Of a stretch of DNA of 64,000 bases, positions 1 to 8,783 are shown in pieces. The first letter of the stretch is position 1. The number at the start of each line of letters is the position of its first letter. The notes beneath the pieces are model-generated. The model was not told the DNA's origin. It did no database searches and was given only the letters and a program-made list of their open reading frames with translations. Source of the stretch: Nostoc desertorum CM1-VF14. Its GTDB lineage: Bacteria; Cyanobacteriota; Cyanobacteriia; Cyanobacteriales; Nostocaceae. The stretch is taken from positions 186,001 through 250,000 of the forward strand of contig JAHHHR010000003.1 in the NCBI GenBank assembly GCA_019359245.1. The letters run 5' to 3'. The position numbers and the translations under genes are program-made.

Positions 1-18
1 ATTACTTCATAAAAAATC

Positions 19-999
19 ATGAATAATTGGCCATTAGTTACTGTGGTTATCCCGACCTATGGTCGAGAAGAAGCGCTACGAGATAGTATTGTAGATGTTT
101 TGAAACAAGACTATCCAAATTTTGAAGTTTTAGTAGTAGACCAAACCCCAAAGCACCAACCAGAAATTCAAGCCTACCTAGAAGAGATGGCGGGGGCAGA
201 GAAAATTAAATGGTTACGCTTAGATTGGGCAAGTTTGCCAGGGGCGCGGAATTATGCTGTGCGGCGCTCATCTGGTGAAATAATATTATTTATTGATGAT
301 GATGTTCAGTTAACCCCAGGATTGTTAGCAGCCCATGTGAAAAATTATTTGCAAAATCCAGAAGTGGGGGCTGTAGCCGGACGGGTATTTGACAGGATGA
401 AACTGGGTGATTCTGGAGGAGATTTACAGATTGAATATCTCCCTCCCCAAGCTATGGACCCAGGAATTGCTTGGTATCATATTGATTTAGTACATACGAT
501 AAAACCCCAGCAAGTACTGACAGCGAGGGGTTGTAATATGTCATTTCGCCGCGAAATTTTTGCTAAATATGGGCTGAGGTTTGATGAGAGGTTTCGCGGT
601 AGTGCAGTGCGCGAAGAGTCAGATTTTTGTTTACGAGTGCGACAGACCGGGTATAAGATTTGGTACGACCCAGAAGCCCATTTAGTGCATTTAGGCGAAG
701 AAACCGGAGGTTGTCATGATATTAGTATGCGATCGCTCAAATATCAACTCACCTTTTATCACAATCATTTCTTACTAGGGCTGAAAAACCTGACTGCTAC
801 TCAAGCTTTACGCTTATACGCCCGTTTATTTGACTGTCACGTTCTAGGACACCCACCTTGCAACAAAAGCGGTTCACCAATCAAAATTGCTACTCGCGCT
901 ATTTTCTATACTTTGGGTTTTTTCAAAGCTTTGGGTACTGTCATCCAATCACTATGGAACGATGGTCAAATTTATAGTCGATTGGATGAACAAGTTTAG
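19..999 (+). CDS. hpsN: Family 2 glycosyltransferase, HpsN-like
   Basis: A 326-residue GT-A fold glycosyltransferase. The N-terminus has the GT2 signature VVIPTYGREE (about residues 9-18), a nucleotide-sugar binding segment, and the metal-binding DDD triad in FIDDDVQL (about residues 91-98). A later REESDFCLRV segment fits the catalytic-base region. It has no signal peptide and probably works at the cytosolic face of the membrane, adding a sugar to a lipid-linked or growing polysaccharide. Two GT4 genes follow on the same strand (gap 44 bp, then 110 bp), which suggests one exopolysaccharide operon. The sequence resembles the HpsN glycosyltransferase of the hormogonium polysaccharide set; the GT2 family is certain, the hps symbol is recognition from memory. 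Sugar and acceptor are unknown. The gene begins 18 bp into the window, so its upstream context is not visible. Confidence 0.85.
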   Translation: MNNWPLVTVVIPTYGREEALRDSIVDVLKQDYPNFEVLVVDQTPKHQPEIQAYLEEMAGAEKIKWLRLDWASLPGARNYAVRRSSGEIILFIDDDVQLTPGLLAAHVKNYLQNPEVGAVAGRVFDRMKLGDSGGDLQIEYLPPQAMDPGIAWYHIDLVHTIKPQQVLTARGCNMSFRREIFAKYGLRFDERFRGSAVREESDFCLRVRQTGYKIWYDPEAHLVHLGEETGGCHDISMRSLKYQLTFYHNHFLLGLKNLTATQALRLYARLFDCHVLGHPPCNKSGSPIKIATRAIFYTLGFFKALGTVIQSLWNDGQIYSRLDEQV

Positions 1000-1043
1000 G
1001 TATTGGGCATGGAGCATTAGTGAATAACAATTAATAAATATCA

Positions 1044-2219
1044 ATGAAAATCTTAGTTGCTAGCCACACTTATATCGTAGACCTAAACTGCGAGAAATTA
1101 CGCGCTTTATCTCAACTAGAACCCGACATTGAAGTGACAGTTGTAGTCCCAAAGCGCTGGAAGCCAGGCGGCGTGCAAAACAGAATTATTGAAACTGAAT
1201 ACCGTGATGAAGGCAAATTTAGAATAGTTCCCGTTTCTAATTTTAGTCAAAATCATCAGGGACTCCTTACCTTTGGCACTGATTTGATATCTTTATTAAA
1301 ACAATTTCGTCCTGAAATCATCCAAGTAGAACAAGGGTCTAGGGGGCTAGCTTATACTCAGATGATTGTTTTAAATCAGCTATTAGGACTCAAGGCAAAA
1401 AATGTATTTTTTACTTGGTGGAATTTACCCTATGAATTGAAATTACCAGTTGCTTTATTAGAAAAATATAACCTCAACCACAGCCACGGCATCATTTCTG
1501 GTAATCAAGATGGAGCAGAAGTTTTGCGACAACGGGGATATAAAGGGGCAATTAAAGTCATGCCTCAACTGGGTATAGATGAAAAATTATTTACTCCTAA
1601 AGCTCAACCAGAATTATCAGCTAAGTTAGGCATTGAAAAAGAAGATTTTGTAGTAGGTTTTGTTGGCAGATTTGTGCAAGAGAAAGGCTTATTAACCCTT
1701 TTAAAAGCCTTAATTACATTAAAATATAAACCTTGGAAATTACTGCTATTGGGGCGAGGAGAGTTGCAAAATGAATTAATGAAAATTGCAGTAGAAAATG
1801 ATATTAAAAAACGGTTTATTTTAATTGAAAGTGTTCCTCATGACGAGGTTAAAAACTATATTAATTTAATGAGTACTTTGGTACTGCCTTCCGAAACAAC
1901 TTACAAGTTCAAAACCTTAACTTCTGTTGGCTGGAAAGAACAATTTGGTCATGTGCTAATTGAAGCGATGGCTTGCCAAGTTCCTGTGATTGGTTCCGAT
2001 TCTGGTGAAATTCCCTATGTAATTGGCGATGCTGGTTTAGTATTTCCTGAAGGCGATGCTCAAGCCTTAGCTAATTGCTTAGTTGAATTAATGGATAAAC
2101 CAGATTTTGCTCATAGCCTGGGTGAAATGGGTTATCAAAAAGCAATGGTTAAATATACAAATAAAGCTTTGGCTAAACAGCAGTTAGAGTTTTATCAAGA
2201 ATTGGTTAAGAGTCATTAA
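1044..2219 (+). CDS. hpsO: GT4 glycosyltransferase, HpsO-like
   Basis: A 391-residue GT-B glycosyltransferase. The C-terminal half has the typical GT4 core: VGRFVQEKGLLTLLKAL (donor domain start), LLGRGELQNEL, and the E-x7-E region FGHVLIEAMACQVPVIGSDSGEIP split over about residues 301-325, which binds the donor nucleotide sugar. The N-terminal half begins directly with a Rossmann-like strand (MKILVASHTY) and has no signal peptide. ATG at 1044 follows the GT2 gene by 44 bp and precedes another GT4 gene, consistent with stepwise assembly of one polysaccharide. The sequence resembles HpsO of the filamentous-cyanobacterial hormogonium polysaccharide genes. The family is secure; substrate and symbol are inferred. 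Confidence 0.85.
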   Translation: MKILVASHTYIVDLNCEKLRALSQLEPDIEVTVVVPKRWKPGGVQNRIIETEYRDEGKFRIVPVSNFSQNHQGLLTFGTDLISLLKQFRPEIIQVEQGSRGLAYTQMIVLNQLLGLKAKNVFFTWWNLPYELKLPVALLEKYNLNHSHGIISGNQDGAEVLRQRGYKGAIKVMPQLGIDEKLFTPKAQPELSAKLGIEKEDFVVGFVGRFVQEKGLLTLLKALITLKYKPWKLLLLGRGELQNELMKIAVENDIKKRFILIESVPHDEVKNYINLMSTLVLPSETTYKFKTLTSVGWKEQFGHVLIEAMACQVPVIGSDSGEIPYVIGDAGLVFPEGDAQALANCLVELMDKPDFAHSLGEMGYQKAMVKYTNKALAKQQLEFYQELVKSH

Positions 2220-2250
2220 TAGGATGTTTGAAAAGTCTAATTTATTACTA

Positions 2251-2303
2251 GCTCTGGCGACTAGAAGTCGCGGCTACACAGACAAAACCCACCTTCGTGG
2301 GTT
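2251..2303 (+). repeat. Interspersed Nostoc-type intergenic repeat
   Basis: Between the two GT4 genes lies CTCTGGCGACTAGAAGTCGC followed by GGCTACACAGACAAAACCCA and a small hairpin ACCCACCTTCGTGGGT. This kind of block recurs between genes in Nostoc genomes (from memory, not checked). It has no coding potential. The terminal hairpin could weaken read-through, but there is no strong U-tract. Confidence 0.45.
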
Positions 2304-2329
2304 AAAATTCCTTGAGAAATGACAAAAAA

Positions 2330-3502
2330 ATGAAAATATTACAAATTGTCCCTTCAATTTCTCTGATTTACGGCGGTCCCAGCCAAATGGTACTAGGGCT
2401 AGCTCCAGCGTTGGTAAAAGAGGGAGTGGAAGTTACAATTCTTACAACTGATAGTAATGGTGATAATGGTCAAATACCTCTAAATGTTCCCTTAAATCGC
2501 CCAATTAAACAAGATGGCTATGAAATAATTTACTTTCGTTGCGCCCCATTTCGTCGCTACAAATTTTCTCTAGATTTATTAAACTGGCTAAAACGTCATG
2601 CTCACGAGTTTGACATAGCACATATTCATGCTCTATTCTCTCCTATAAGTAGTGCTGCTGCTATTGTGTGTCGTCAGCAAAAGCTACCTTATATTTTCCG
2701 TCCTTTAGGTACTTTAGATCCGGCTGATTTACGCAAGAAAAAACAATTAAAACAGCTTTATGTTGCAATTATAGAACGTCAAAATTTAGCTGGTGCAGCA
2801 GCAATTCATTTTACTAGCAATCAAGAAGCTAAAATATCAGAAAGATTTGGCGTATCTACACCAGATTTGGTGATTCCCTTGGGTGTGATTCCCCCTCAAT
2901 CATCTTTTAAAAATGCATATAGTCAGTTAGAAATACCAAAGAATGTGCCAATAGTGCTGTTTATGTCACGAATTGACCCGAAAAAAGGGTTAAATTTGTT
3001 GATTCCAGCGTTAGAGAAGCTATTAGCGATTGGTTATAAGTTTCATTTTGTTTTAGCTGGGACAAATCCCCAAGACCCAGATTATGAAAAAAAGATAATA
3101 TCCCAAATTCAAAATTCACCACTGCGATCGCACACTACAATTACTGGCTTTGTTAGTGGTGAACTCAAAGTTAGTTTACTACAAGCTGCTGATTTATTTG
3201 TCTTGCCTTCCTACTACGAAAATTTTGGGATTGCTGTAGCTGAAGCGATGGTAGCAGGTGTACCCGTAGTCATTTCTGACCAAGTGCATATTTGTCAACA
3301 GATACTTGATAGTCAGTCGGGTTGGGTGGGTACAACAGATGTCCAAGCACTGGTAGATTTACTGCAAGAAGCTTTGCAAAATCCCGCAGAACGCCAACGA
3401 CGGGGATCAAACGCTCAAAAATATGCATTGGAAAATTTTAGCTGGGATGCGATCGCAAAGCAAACAATCCAAGCCTACGATAAAATTCTGGCAAACAAAT
3501 GA
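2330..3502 (+). CDS. hpsP: GT4 glycosyltransferase, HpsP-like
   Basis: A GT-B fold glycosyltransferase of 390 residues from the ATG at 2330. An upstream TTG at 2312 would add six residues (LRNDKK-type); the ATG gives the usual MKILQIVPSISLIYGGP start, with the glycine-rich loop near residue 15. Donor-domain features: FMSRIDPKKGLNLLIPAL, LAGTNPQDPDY and the E-x7-E stretch FGIAVAEAMVAGVPVVISD. It is the third consecutive glycosyltransferase on this strand, so it probably acts in the same hormogonium-type polysaccharide pathway. It resembles HpsP; family certain, symbol and sugar inferred. No good Shine-Dalgarno is visible before the ATG, which is common in cyanobacteria. Confidence 0.83.
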   Translation: MKILQIVPSISLIYGGPSQMVLGLAPALVKEGVEVTILTTDSNGDNGQIPLNVPLNRPIKQDGYEIIYFRCAPFRRYKFSLDLLNWLKRHAHEFDIAHIHALFSPISSAAAIVCRQQKLPYIFRPLGTLDPADLRKKKQLKQLYVAIIERQNLAGAAAIHFTSNQEAKISERFGVSTPDLVIPLGVIPPQSSFKNAYSQLEIPKNVPIVLFMSRIDPKKGLNLLIPALEKLLAIGYKFHFVLAGTNPQDPDYEKKIISQIQNSPLRSHTTITGFVSGELKVSLLQAADLFVLPSYYENFGIAVAEAMVAGVPVVISDQVHICQQILDSQSGWVGTTDVQALVDLLQEALQNPAERQRRGSNAQKYALENFSWDAIAKQTIQAYDKILANK

Positions 3503-3982
3503 ATTTAACCCAACGCAGACAACAGTAGTTTTTGCCAAATAGGCGCTAGAACTGCTTTGACAACGATATCCGCATGCTGCACTACTCAAGGTGACAACGC
3601 AGAGAAGACAAAAAATCGCGTAGTGCAATAAATGATTTGGTAAAAATAAACTGAGTATACCTTCTGAACCTTCTCCCGTGCGAATCCAGTGCAACATCTC
3701 TGTAGTATATGACTGTCCACGATGGATGACTTTTGCTGCTGTTTCTGGTGTAATCCCAGTTGCTACAATTACGGCAATACTCTGCAAAACTCCCCACAAT
3801 AACATCCACCAAAAAGCACTTTTATATTGTTGACGACGTACTTCTAAAAAGAAAATGGGATAGGGGACGGCAGCACCTAAAATCGGCATCAACCAGGGAA
3901 TTCCAAAAACAAAACTCGCAGTTGTACTGAGGATAACACCAATCACTAAAAAGATTGCTATCATCATTAATTCAAACTTCAA
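3407..3982 (-). CDS. Membrane protein, probably frameshifted near its 3' end
   Basis: The open frame gives 191 residues. The first ~135 look like a genuine small membrane protein: a hydrophobic N-terminal helix (AIFLVIGVILSTTASFVFG), a second segment ending in VPYPIFFLE, a third (FWWMLLWGVLQSIAVIVATG), and a fourth beginning near HYAIFCLLCVVTL. The last ~50 residues are Cys-rich and read antisense through the end of the hpsP-like gene (95-bp overlap), which is implausible. In the alternative frame downstream of about 3585 the DNA reads ADIVVKAVLAPIWQKLLLSA and stops at 3505, just clear of the neighbour. A one-base frameshift near 3570-3590 would restore a ~159-residue protein at 3505-3982. 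I do not recognise the family. It is convergent with the polysaccharide operon. Confidence 0.55.
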   Translation of the reverse strand: MKFELMMIAIFLVIGVILSTTASFVFGIPWLMPILGAAVPYPIFFLEVRRQQYKSAFWWMLLWGVLQSIAVIVATGITPETAAKVIHRGQSYTTEMLHWIRTGEGSEGILSLFLPNHLLHYAIFCLLCVVTLSSAACGYRCQSSSSAYLAKTTVVCVGLNSFVCQNFIVGLDCLLCDRIPAKIFQCIFLSV

Positions 3983-4323
3983 AAATAATAAGCATATTTG
4001 TAGTTTTTATTCTCACTACTTGCTTTATCAAAATTCGATTTGTAATAACTTATAAGCTTCTCACAATATTGCATATATACGAAAAAGTTTATTGTAATTA
4101 CTGCAATAATGGGGAAATGTGGCAATTCAATAAGCCTAGATGTGCAATGGCTTCTAGTCGGATATCGCCCTGATATTTGCAATTCTCTATATAAAGAAAA
4201 AACTGGAGAGGCAAATAATCAACTTATGCATATAGGTGTACTTTAGTCAATAGTTTGTACCTCCTTCTAATCCCTTATACGAGAGTCTTAGCAACCTAAA
4301 ATTTTGTTTCAAACTGCCAAACT

Positions 4324-4345
4324 CCGATTGAGAAATCGGGGTTTT
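4324..4345 (+). terminator. Small hairpin with T-tract upstream of the peroxiredoxin gene
   Basis: CCGATT-GAGA-AATCGG forms a perfect 6-bp stem, followed by GGTTTT. It lies about 60 bp before the peroxiredoxin start, so it could be a weak terminator or a 5'-leader hairpin. Function not shown by the sequence alone. Confidence 0.35.
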
Positions 4346-4405
4346 ATGTCATGATGGCATAGCATACTAAAATATATATGCTTTTCTAACTACAGGGAAT
4401 CTCAC

Positions 4406-5044
4406 ATGGCTCTCCGTCTCGGTGACACAGTACCCAACTTTACGCAAGCCTCAACACACGGCGACATCGATTTTTACCAATGGGCAGGTGACAGCTGGGT
4501 TGTGCTGTTCTCTCACCCTGCTGATTTTACACCTGTTTGCACAACAGAACTCGGCACAGTTGCCAAGCTCAAACCAGAATTTGACAAGCGCAATGTCAAA
4601 GCGATCGCACTCAGCGTTGATGATGTAGAATCTCACAAAGGCTGGGTGGGAGACATTGAAGAAACTCAAAGCACCACTCTAAACTACCCAATTTTGGCGG
4701 ATGCGGATCGCAAAGTTTCTGAGCTTTACGACATGATCCACCCCAATGCTAATGCGTCTGTGACAGTGCGATCGGTTTTCGTGATTGACCCTAATAAGAA
4801 ACTGCGTCTCTCTTTCACCTATCCTCCCAGCACAGGACGTAACTTTGATGAACTTTTGCGGGTAATTGATTCTCTGCAATTGACTGATAATTACAGCGTG
4901 GCGACACCAGCTGACTGGAAAGATGGAGAGGATGTTGTAATTGTCCCCTCACTGAAAGATCCAGAAGTACTCAAAGAGAAATTCCCCAAAGGTTACGAGG
5001 AAATCAAACCCTATCTGCGGATGACTCCTCAGCCTAACAAGTAA
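4406..5044 (+). CDS. 1-Cys peroxiredoxin (Prx6 type)
   Basis: A 212-residue peroxiredoxin that reduces hydrogen and alkyl peroxides. The AhpC/TSA domain occupies the first ~150 residues with the peroxidatic cysteine C45 in DFTPVCTTELG. The PVCTTE context and the long C-terminal domain (WKDGEDVVIVPSLKDPE onward) are typical of the Prx6/1-Cys class. No resolving Cys is visible: C45 is the only cysteine. Length fits the family. ATG 4406 follows a long AT-rich leader, so it has its own promoter, and it ends in an obvious terminator hairpin, making it monocistronic. Likely cytosolic and stress-induced; the reductant is unknown. Confidence 0.93.
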   Translation: MALRLGDTVPNFTQASTHGDIDFYQWAGDSWVVLFSHPADFTPVCTTELGTVAKLKPEFDKRNVKAIALSVDDVESHKGWVGDIEETQSTTLNYPILADADRKVSELYDMIHPNANASVTVRSVFVIDPNKKLRLSFTYPPSTGRNFDELLRVIDSLQLTDNYSVATPADWKDGEDVVIVPSLKDPEVLKEKFPKGYEEIKPYLRMTPQPNK

Positions 5045-5064
5045 ATCTGAGAATGATTTCGGAT

Positions 5065-5108
5065 AAAAAGCAAAGACGCAAAGTTATATCTTTGCTTCTT
5101 TGCTTTTT
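5065..5108 (+). terminator. Rho-independent terminator after the peroxiredoxin gene
   Basis: AAAAAGCAAAGACGCAAAG pairs with CTTTGCTTCTTTGCTTTTTT across a short TTATAT loop, with one internal mismatch region and a 6-T run at the 3' side. It begins 20 bp after the stop codon. Confidence 0.75.
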
Positions 5109-5160
5109 TGCGTGAGAATATAGTCAGTTGGCTAGCCATCCGAACCTGGAGGATATCTCG

Positions 5161-5745
5161 ATGTTTTCATCCCCTTTGGTTTTGCAAATTCCGTCATCAA
5201 TGCAAATGACAGACGAACAATTTTTTGAGTTCTGTCAAGTGAATCGTGATTTACGCATTGAGCGAAATAAATTTGGAGAATTGGTAATTATGCCTCCTAC
5301 TGGTTCAGAGACAGGAAACCGAGAAGGTAACATATTTGGGCAATTGTGGGTTTGGTCAGAACAAGATGGTACAGGTATAACTTTTAGCTCTAGTACCGGA
5401 TTTAAGCTATCAACAGGTGCAGAACGCTCTCCAGATGCTTCCTGGATTAAACTGGAACGATGGAATGCTTTATCTCCAGAACAACAGCGAAAGTTTGCAC
5501 CCATTTGTCCAGATTTTGTAGTTGAACTCAAATCTCCAAGCGACAACCTCCAGACTTTGAAGGAAAAAATGGAGGAATATATGGATGAGCCAGGAATACA
5601 GTTAGGCTGGTTGATTGACCGTAAGCAGCGTAAAGTTTATATTTATCGTCCTGGATTGCCAGAGGAATGTTTAGATAATCCTGCTAGTGTAAGCGGCGAG
5701 TTGGTGCTGCCTGGGTTTATTTTGAATATGAGTAAAGTTTGGTAA
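5161..5745 (+). CDS. Uma2 family PD-(D/E)XK endonuclease-like protein
   Basis: A 194-residue protein of the Uma2 (DUF820) family, abundant in cyanobacteria and predicted to have a restriction-endonuclease fold. The pattern is complete: SPDASW (D92), then PDFVVELKS with D118, E122 and K124 as the D...ExK catalytic set, and a C-terminal LVLPGFILNMSKVW ending typical of the family. I place the start at ATG 5161 because GGAGG lies about 7 bp upstream; an in-frame TTG at 5128 lacks this. The biological role of Uma2 proteins is unknown. It follows the peroxiredoxin terminator and stands alone. Confidence 0.88.
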   Translation: MFSSPLVLQIPSSMQMTDEQFFEFCQVNRDLRIERNKFGELVIMPPTGSETGNREGNIFGQLWVWSEQDGTGITFSSSTGFKLSTGAERSPDASWIKLERWNALSPEQQRKFAPICPDFVVELKSPSDNLQTLKEKMEEYMDEPGIQLGWLIDRKQRKVYIYRPGLPEECLDNPASVSGELVLPGFILNMSKVW

Positions 5746-6012
5746 GAAAATTTTATTTAAATTTAGGCTGGCGACGATACAGCAATTTAAATTGGTAAAT
5801 TGATCTGATAGGTGTAAGTGTTTTTTTGCTTTTTAATTTATTAAGCATAACTTCTCAAGATTGAGTCTTCAAAACAGATTAAATTGAGATTATAAACTGG
5901 CAGAATATTGGCAGAGATTAGCAATAAATCTTAATCTATTATTTGTAAACACAAAAGTTATCTATATAGTTTTTCTCAGAAGATATTAGAGGACGTTAAG
6001 GAGATAATTATC

Positions 6013-6204
6013 ATGCCAAAAGAATATATGGAGAGTTTAGAAGCATTAGTTGATAAATTGACATTATCCGCAATCTTAGAAATGTTAGAGCGAATATGTC
6101 ACAAAAAAGCAGAAAATCTGAGAACTCATTGGCAAGATGAGACTTCAGCAAAGCTTTGGGATAAAGCTGCTAGACAGATAGAACAAATAAATGTTGATAT
6201 TTGA
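6013..6204 (+). CDS. Small conserved-looking hypothetical protein
   Basis: A 63-residue protein with a good ribosome-binding site (AAGGAG about 11 bp before the ATG). It is rich in helix-forming residues: LVDKLTLSAILEMLERIC, then HKKAENLRTHWQD and a charged C-terminus. There are no membrane segments or signal peptide. The pattern (LVDKxxLxxxLExLxxIC...KAEHLxxxWQD) resembles small cyanobacterial proteins of unknown function that I recall but cannot name. AT-rich flanks of 270 bp upstream and 170 bp downstream suggest an independent transcript. Confidence 0.6.
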   Translation: MPKEYMESLEALVDKLTLSAILEMLERICHKKAENLRTHWQDETSAKLWDKAARQIEQINVDI

Positions 6205-6375
6205 TTAAACAATAAAATCTGCTAAATAAAAGGGATTGGGTACTGGGAAATTCACAGTATTTACAAGACGCGAATTGTGTACCTAATCTTTCTTCTTTAA
6301 AACTGAAAAACATCTAACAGTAAGAAACCGAGTCTGTGATGTCTACAGGGGATTAACTAGCTGAAGCGTACACGC

Positions 6376-7233
6376 TCATTGCATTACTCTACTATCAATT
6401 GGTAGTGATAAGTCACGCGACCATTCATTCCAAGAGCCAAAATAGTTTCTGGTAGAAATTCCTGCTTCTTCTAGGGCTATTAATGTATTAGCGGCCCTTG
6501 AACCCTTAAAGCAGTAAATGTATATAATAGACTCCGAAGTAATACCTACTGACTGACAAATTTCTCGGATTTCATCTGGCGATCGGAATGTAGGGATTTC
6601 CAATTCAGAATTCATCAGACGATGCCATTCTAACCATACAGCGTTAGGGATTCTCCCTTTGCGAGGACAAAAATCAGGATGGTAGGGAGAAGAACTCAGC
6701 CCCAGCCATTCGTTGCGATCGCGCACATCTAATTTAATGATTGCTGGATTGTCAATTGCTTGCAACATCTCAGTAGTAGTTACCATCATATCAGCGTTGG
6801 GGTGCAATCTAAATACGCTGTTTTCACGTAATAGTATTTCATCGGTAATAGGTAATCCCTCTCTCAGCCATGCTCTATATCCTCCGTGTAATATAGATAC
6901 TTGAGCGCAACCCAAATATTTCAGTAAGAAAGCTGCTCGACAAGATTGGCCATAACCTTTATTTAAAGTATCTTCATACACAATTAACCGTTCCGCACCC
7001 GATATTCCCAGATTGCTCATAATTTCTGCAAAATACTCTTGTAATCCCTTTAATCCTGCTGGGTAGGAATTATCTAAAATATAGGTGAAAAAATCTCGAA
7101 TATTTATAGCTTGAGGAATATGAGAGATAACATAATCTTCGGGAGTTCGCGTATCGATAATAACAGCCCGTGATGACTTTTCTGTTAACAGTGACGTGAG
7201 TTCTTGAGGAGAAATGAGGAGTTTTGTATTCAC
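6376..7233 (-). CDS. Tandem-rhodanese sulfurtransferase
   Basis: A 285-residue protein with two rhodanese modules, as in thiosulfate/3-mercaptopyruvate sulfurtransferases. Module 1 (about residues 5-130) contains VIIDTRTPEDYVISHIPQA and ends ILHGGYRAWLREGLPI. Module 2 (about 150-280) contains LDVRDRNEWLGLS and the active-site loop YCFKGSRAAN with C241 positioned to carry the persulfide. The CxKGSR loop is unlike the CGxGVTA loop of mercaptopyruvate enzymes, so the sulfur donor is uncertain. Length is normal for the family. Cytosolic; no operon partner. Confidence 0.87.
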   Translation of the reverse strand: MNTKLLISPQELTSLLTEKSSRAVIIDTRTPEDYVISHIPQAINIRDFFTYILDNSYPAGLKGLQEYFAEIMSNLGISGAERLIVYEDTLNKGYGQSCRAAFLLKYLGCAQVSILHGGYRAWLREGLPITDEILLRENSVFRLHPNADMMVTTTEMLQAIDNPAIIKLDVRDRNEWLGLSSSPYHPDFCPRKGRIPNAVWLEWHRLMNSELEIPTFRSPDEIREICQSVGITSESIIYIYCFKGSRAANTLIALEEAGISTRNYFGSWNEWSRDLSLPIDSRVMQ

Positions 7234-7375
7234 GCTTTCATGCTTCTGTTATCGTGCCATTAGGCATTATCGCCCTTGGTAGATTTGCATTTTGAAATGC
7301 AAATCACAGAAGAATGAATGTTGAATGTTATAAGAAAACTTTTGTAGCTGTATTGTTTTAAAAATCACTAAATCA

Positions 7376-7538
7376 ATTACAGCAGTTTGCAGCGAAATGA
7401 AGTACAGAACCAAGGATTCACAAATCAAATTATTCTTCTGCCTCCTGCCTTCTGCCTCCTGCCTTCTGCCTCCTGCCTTCTGCCTCCTGCCTCAAAACCA
7501 GTGACTTTGTACCTCATGCAAAAGAAAACTGCTGTAAT
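7376..7538 (+). repeat. MITE-like element, copy 1, with internal 14-bp tandem repeat
   Basis: The element is bounded by the inverted ends ATTACAGCAGTTT (7376-7388) and AAACTGCTGTAAT (7526-7538). Inside are CAAGGATTCACAAATCAAAT, then a tandem array of CTCCTGCCTTCTGC-like 14-bp units, then GTGACTTTGTACCTCATGCA. A second copy lies inverted at 41330-41460 with the same ends and body but fewer internal units: 131 bp against 159 bp between the 11-bp cores, a difference of exactly two 14-bp units. No transposase is encoded, so it would need help in trans. Confidence 0.7.
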
Positions 7539-7573
7539 CAATTCAACAAGCACAAAAACCTGGTGTAATACAG

Positions 7574-8404
7574 TTACCGAAACTCAGCTTGCTCAATCGT
7601 GGCGCTGAAGAACTCTGAGTAACGGTCTGTCTCAAACCACCACCCGACAGTCATTTGGGAGGGAATTGTAAAACCGCCAAATGTATGTTCTTTCTGAACT
7701 TCTCCACCAAAAGGAATGTAAGCGAAGCTCCCATCTTCTGTATGTTCTCCCCAACGTGGCAAAGAAAGCTTTAGCAGTTTGCCGTTAGTATCTATAAACA
7801 ATGTCAGCGTTACAGGTTCACCATCAATCTTTAGGCTAGCTTGGATAGTTTTCTCATCAATTGCCTGCCAACTTACACCATATTCAGGTAGCAAAGCAGA
7901 AGGTAGCCAGACCAATTCTCCAGCAAATCGACCGATACTAGAGCGATTAATATCGGGACTGTGGGCATTTACCAAGGGAATCACTCCCCAAAGGAAGAAC
8001 CGCATTCGACCCGATTTGTTTGCATAGTAATCAGTTCCTACAAATTGAGACAAACCGCTTCCAATCACTGGTTTCCAAACCAATCCTTTGTGTGCAGAGA
8101 TTATCTCTTTTGCTTGCATTGGTATCCAGGGTTTATCCTGGGCCATCCTAAAACTGCCACTCATTTCTAAGCTGACAGAAGAAGCCACTGGAGTTCCCGG
8201 TGCGATCGCATGGAGAAAGTAGCGTTTTACAGGAGCAGGTAATTCTACGATCATGTCTTCAGTAAAACTATGCTCTGCTGGGACTGCTTCTAGCGATCGC
8301 CAAATCCGATCAACTTCTTGGTTGGCTCTTACCTTGTTGATGGCTAAAGCTATGAATGCGATCGCTACAAATGTACCAATGCTCAAGAAAATTTTGGTAA
8401 CCAT
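7574..8404 (-). CDS. DUF6920/DUF6544-type protein with N-terminal membrane anchor
   Basis: A 276-residue protein of a family with no established function. The N-terminal segment IFLSIGTFVAIAFIALAINK (residues 4-23) is a signal anchor. The rest is a beta-rich domain with LPAPVKRYFLHAI, the LVWKPVIG region, FFLWGVIPLVNAHSPDI and a C-terminal PFGGEVQKEHTFGGFTIPS motif, which I associate with the DUF6544/DUF6920 family. The product is probably held on the membrane with the body outside. It is a single gene; its start abuts a ~380-bp intergenic stretch. Confidence 0.68.
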   Translation of the reverse strand: MVTKIFLSIGTFVAIAFIALAINKVRANQEVDRIWRSLEAVPAEHSFTEDMIVELPAPVKRYFLHAIAPGTPVASSVSLEMSGSFRMAQDKPWIPMQAKEIISAHKGLVWKPVIGSGLSQFVGTDYYANKSGRMRFFLWGVIPLVNAHSPDINRSSIGRFAGELVWLPSALLPEYGVSWQAIDEKTIQASLKIDGEPVTLTLFIDTNGKLLKLSLPRWGEHTEDGSFAYIPFGGEVQKEHTFGGFTIPSQMTVGWWFETDRYSEFFSATIEQAEFR

Positions 8405-8783
8405 TTGCTTACCCCAAGCAAAAATAAAACTTTTACCTAATCAAAGTCAAATACTTATCCCGAAAATACCCCAGCGTACTAAATACCGAATTCAGCGCTG
8501 ACTGTCTCAAGCCTCACAAACCGGTATGCTTCACCAGAGAGCAAAGTTCCTCCAGCAGTTCCACATCAGTGGCGTTTATCACCACTAAGATGCTCTTTTC
8601 GTGTATTTTTTTATTGACTGTCTGAGAGGCTATACTGAGGTTTTAAATATTTTTAGTATTTGTGCGCGATCAATATGCGATCGCAAGATACGTGTTCCTG
8701 TTATGGTTTTGCATTGATCTGCAACGTTAATACATCGGCTTGTATCTAAGAATTAAGTCGCAGATCGCGTTAACTCCTAACTC
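8405..8783. other. Intergenic stretch with a possible gene remnant and an STRR
   Basis: On the minus strand, about 8514-8620 reads as a short coding-like fragment (NATDVELLEELCSLVKHTGL then TGA) without a clear start, possibly a gene remnant. At 8774-8790 the 7-bp repeat AACTCCT is present three times and runs into the stop codon of the 59-residue gene. Nothing else is evident. Confidence 0.35.

Noticed and set aside
7437..7497. A CRISPR array from the CTCCTGCCTTCTG repeats
   Set aside because: Units are contiguous 14-mers without spacers, part of a MITE-like element.
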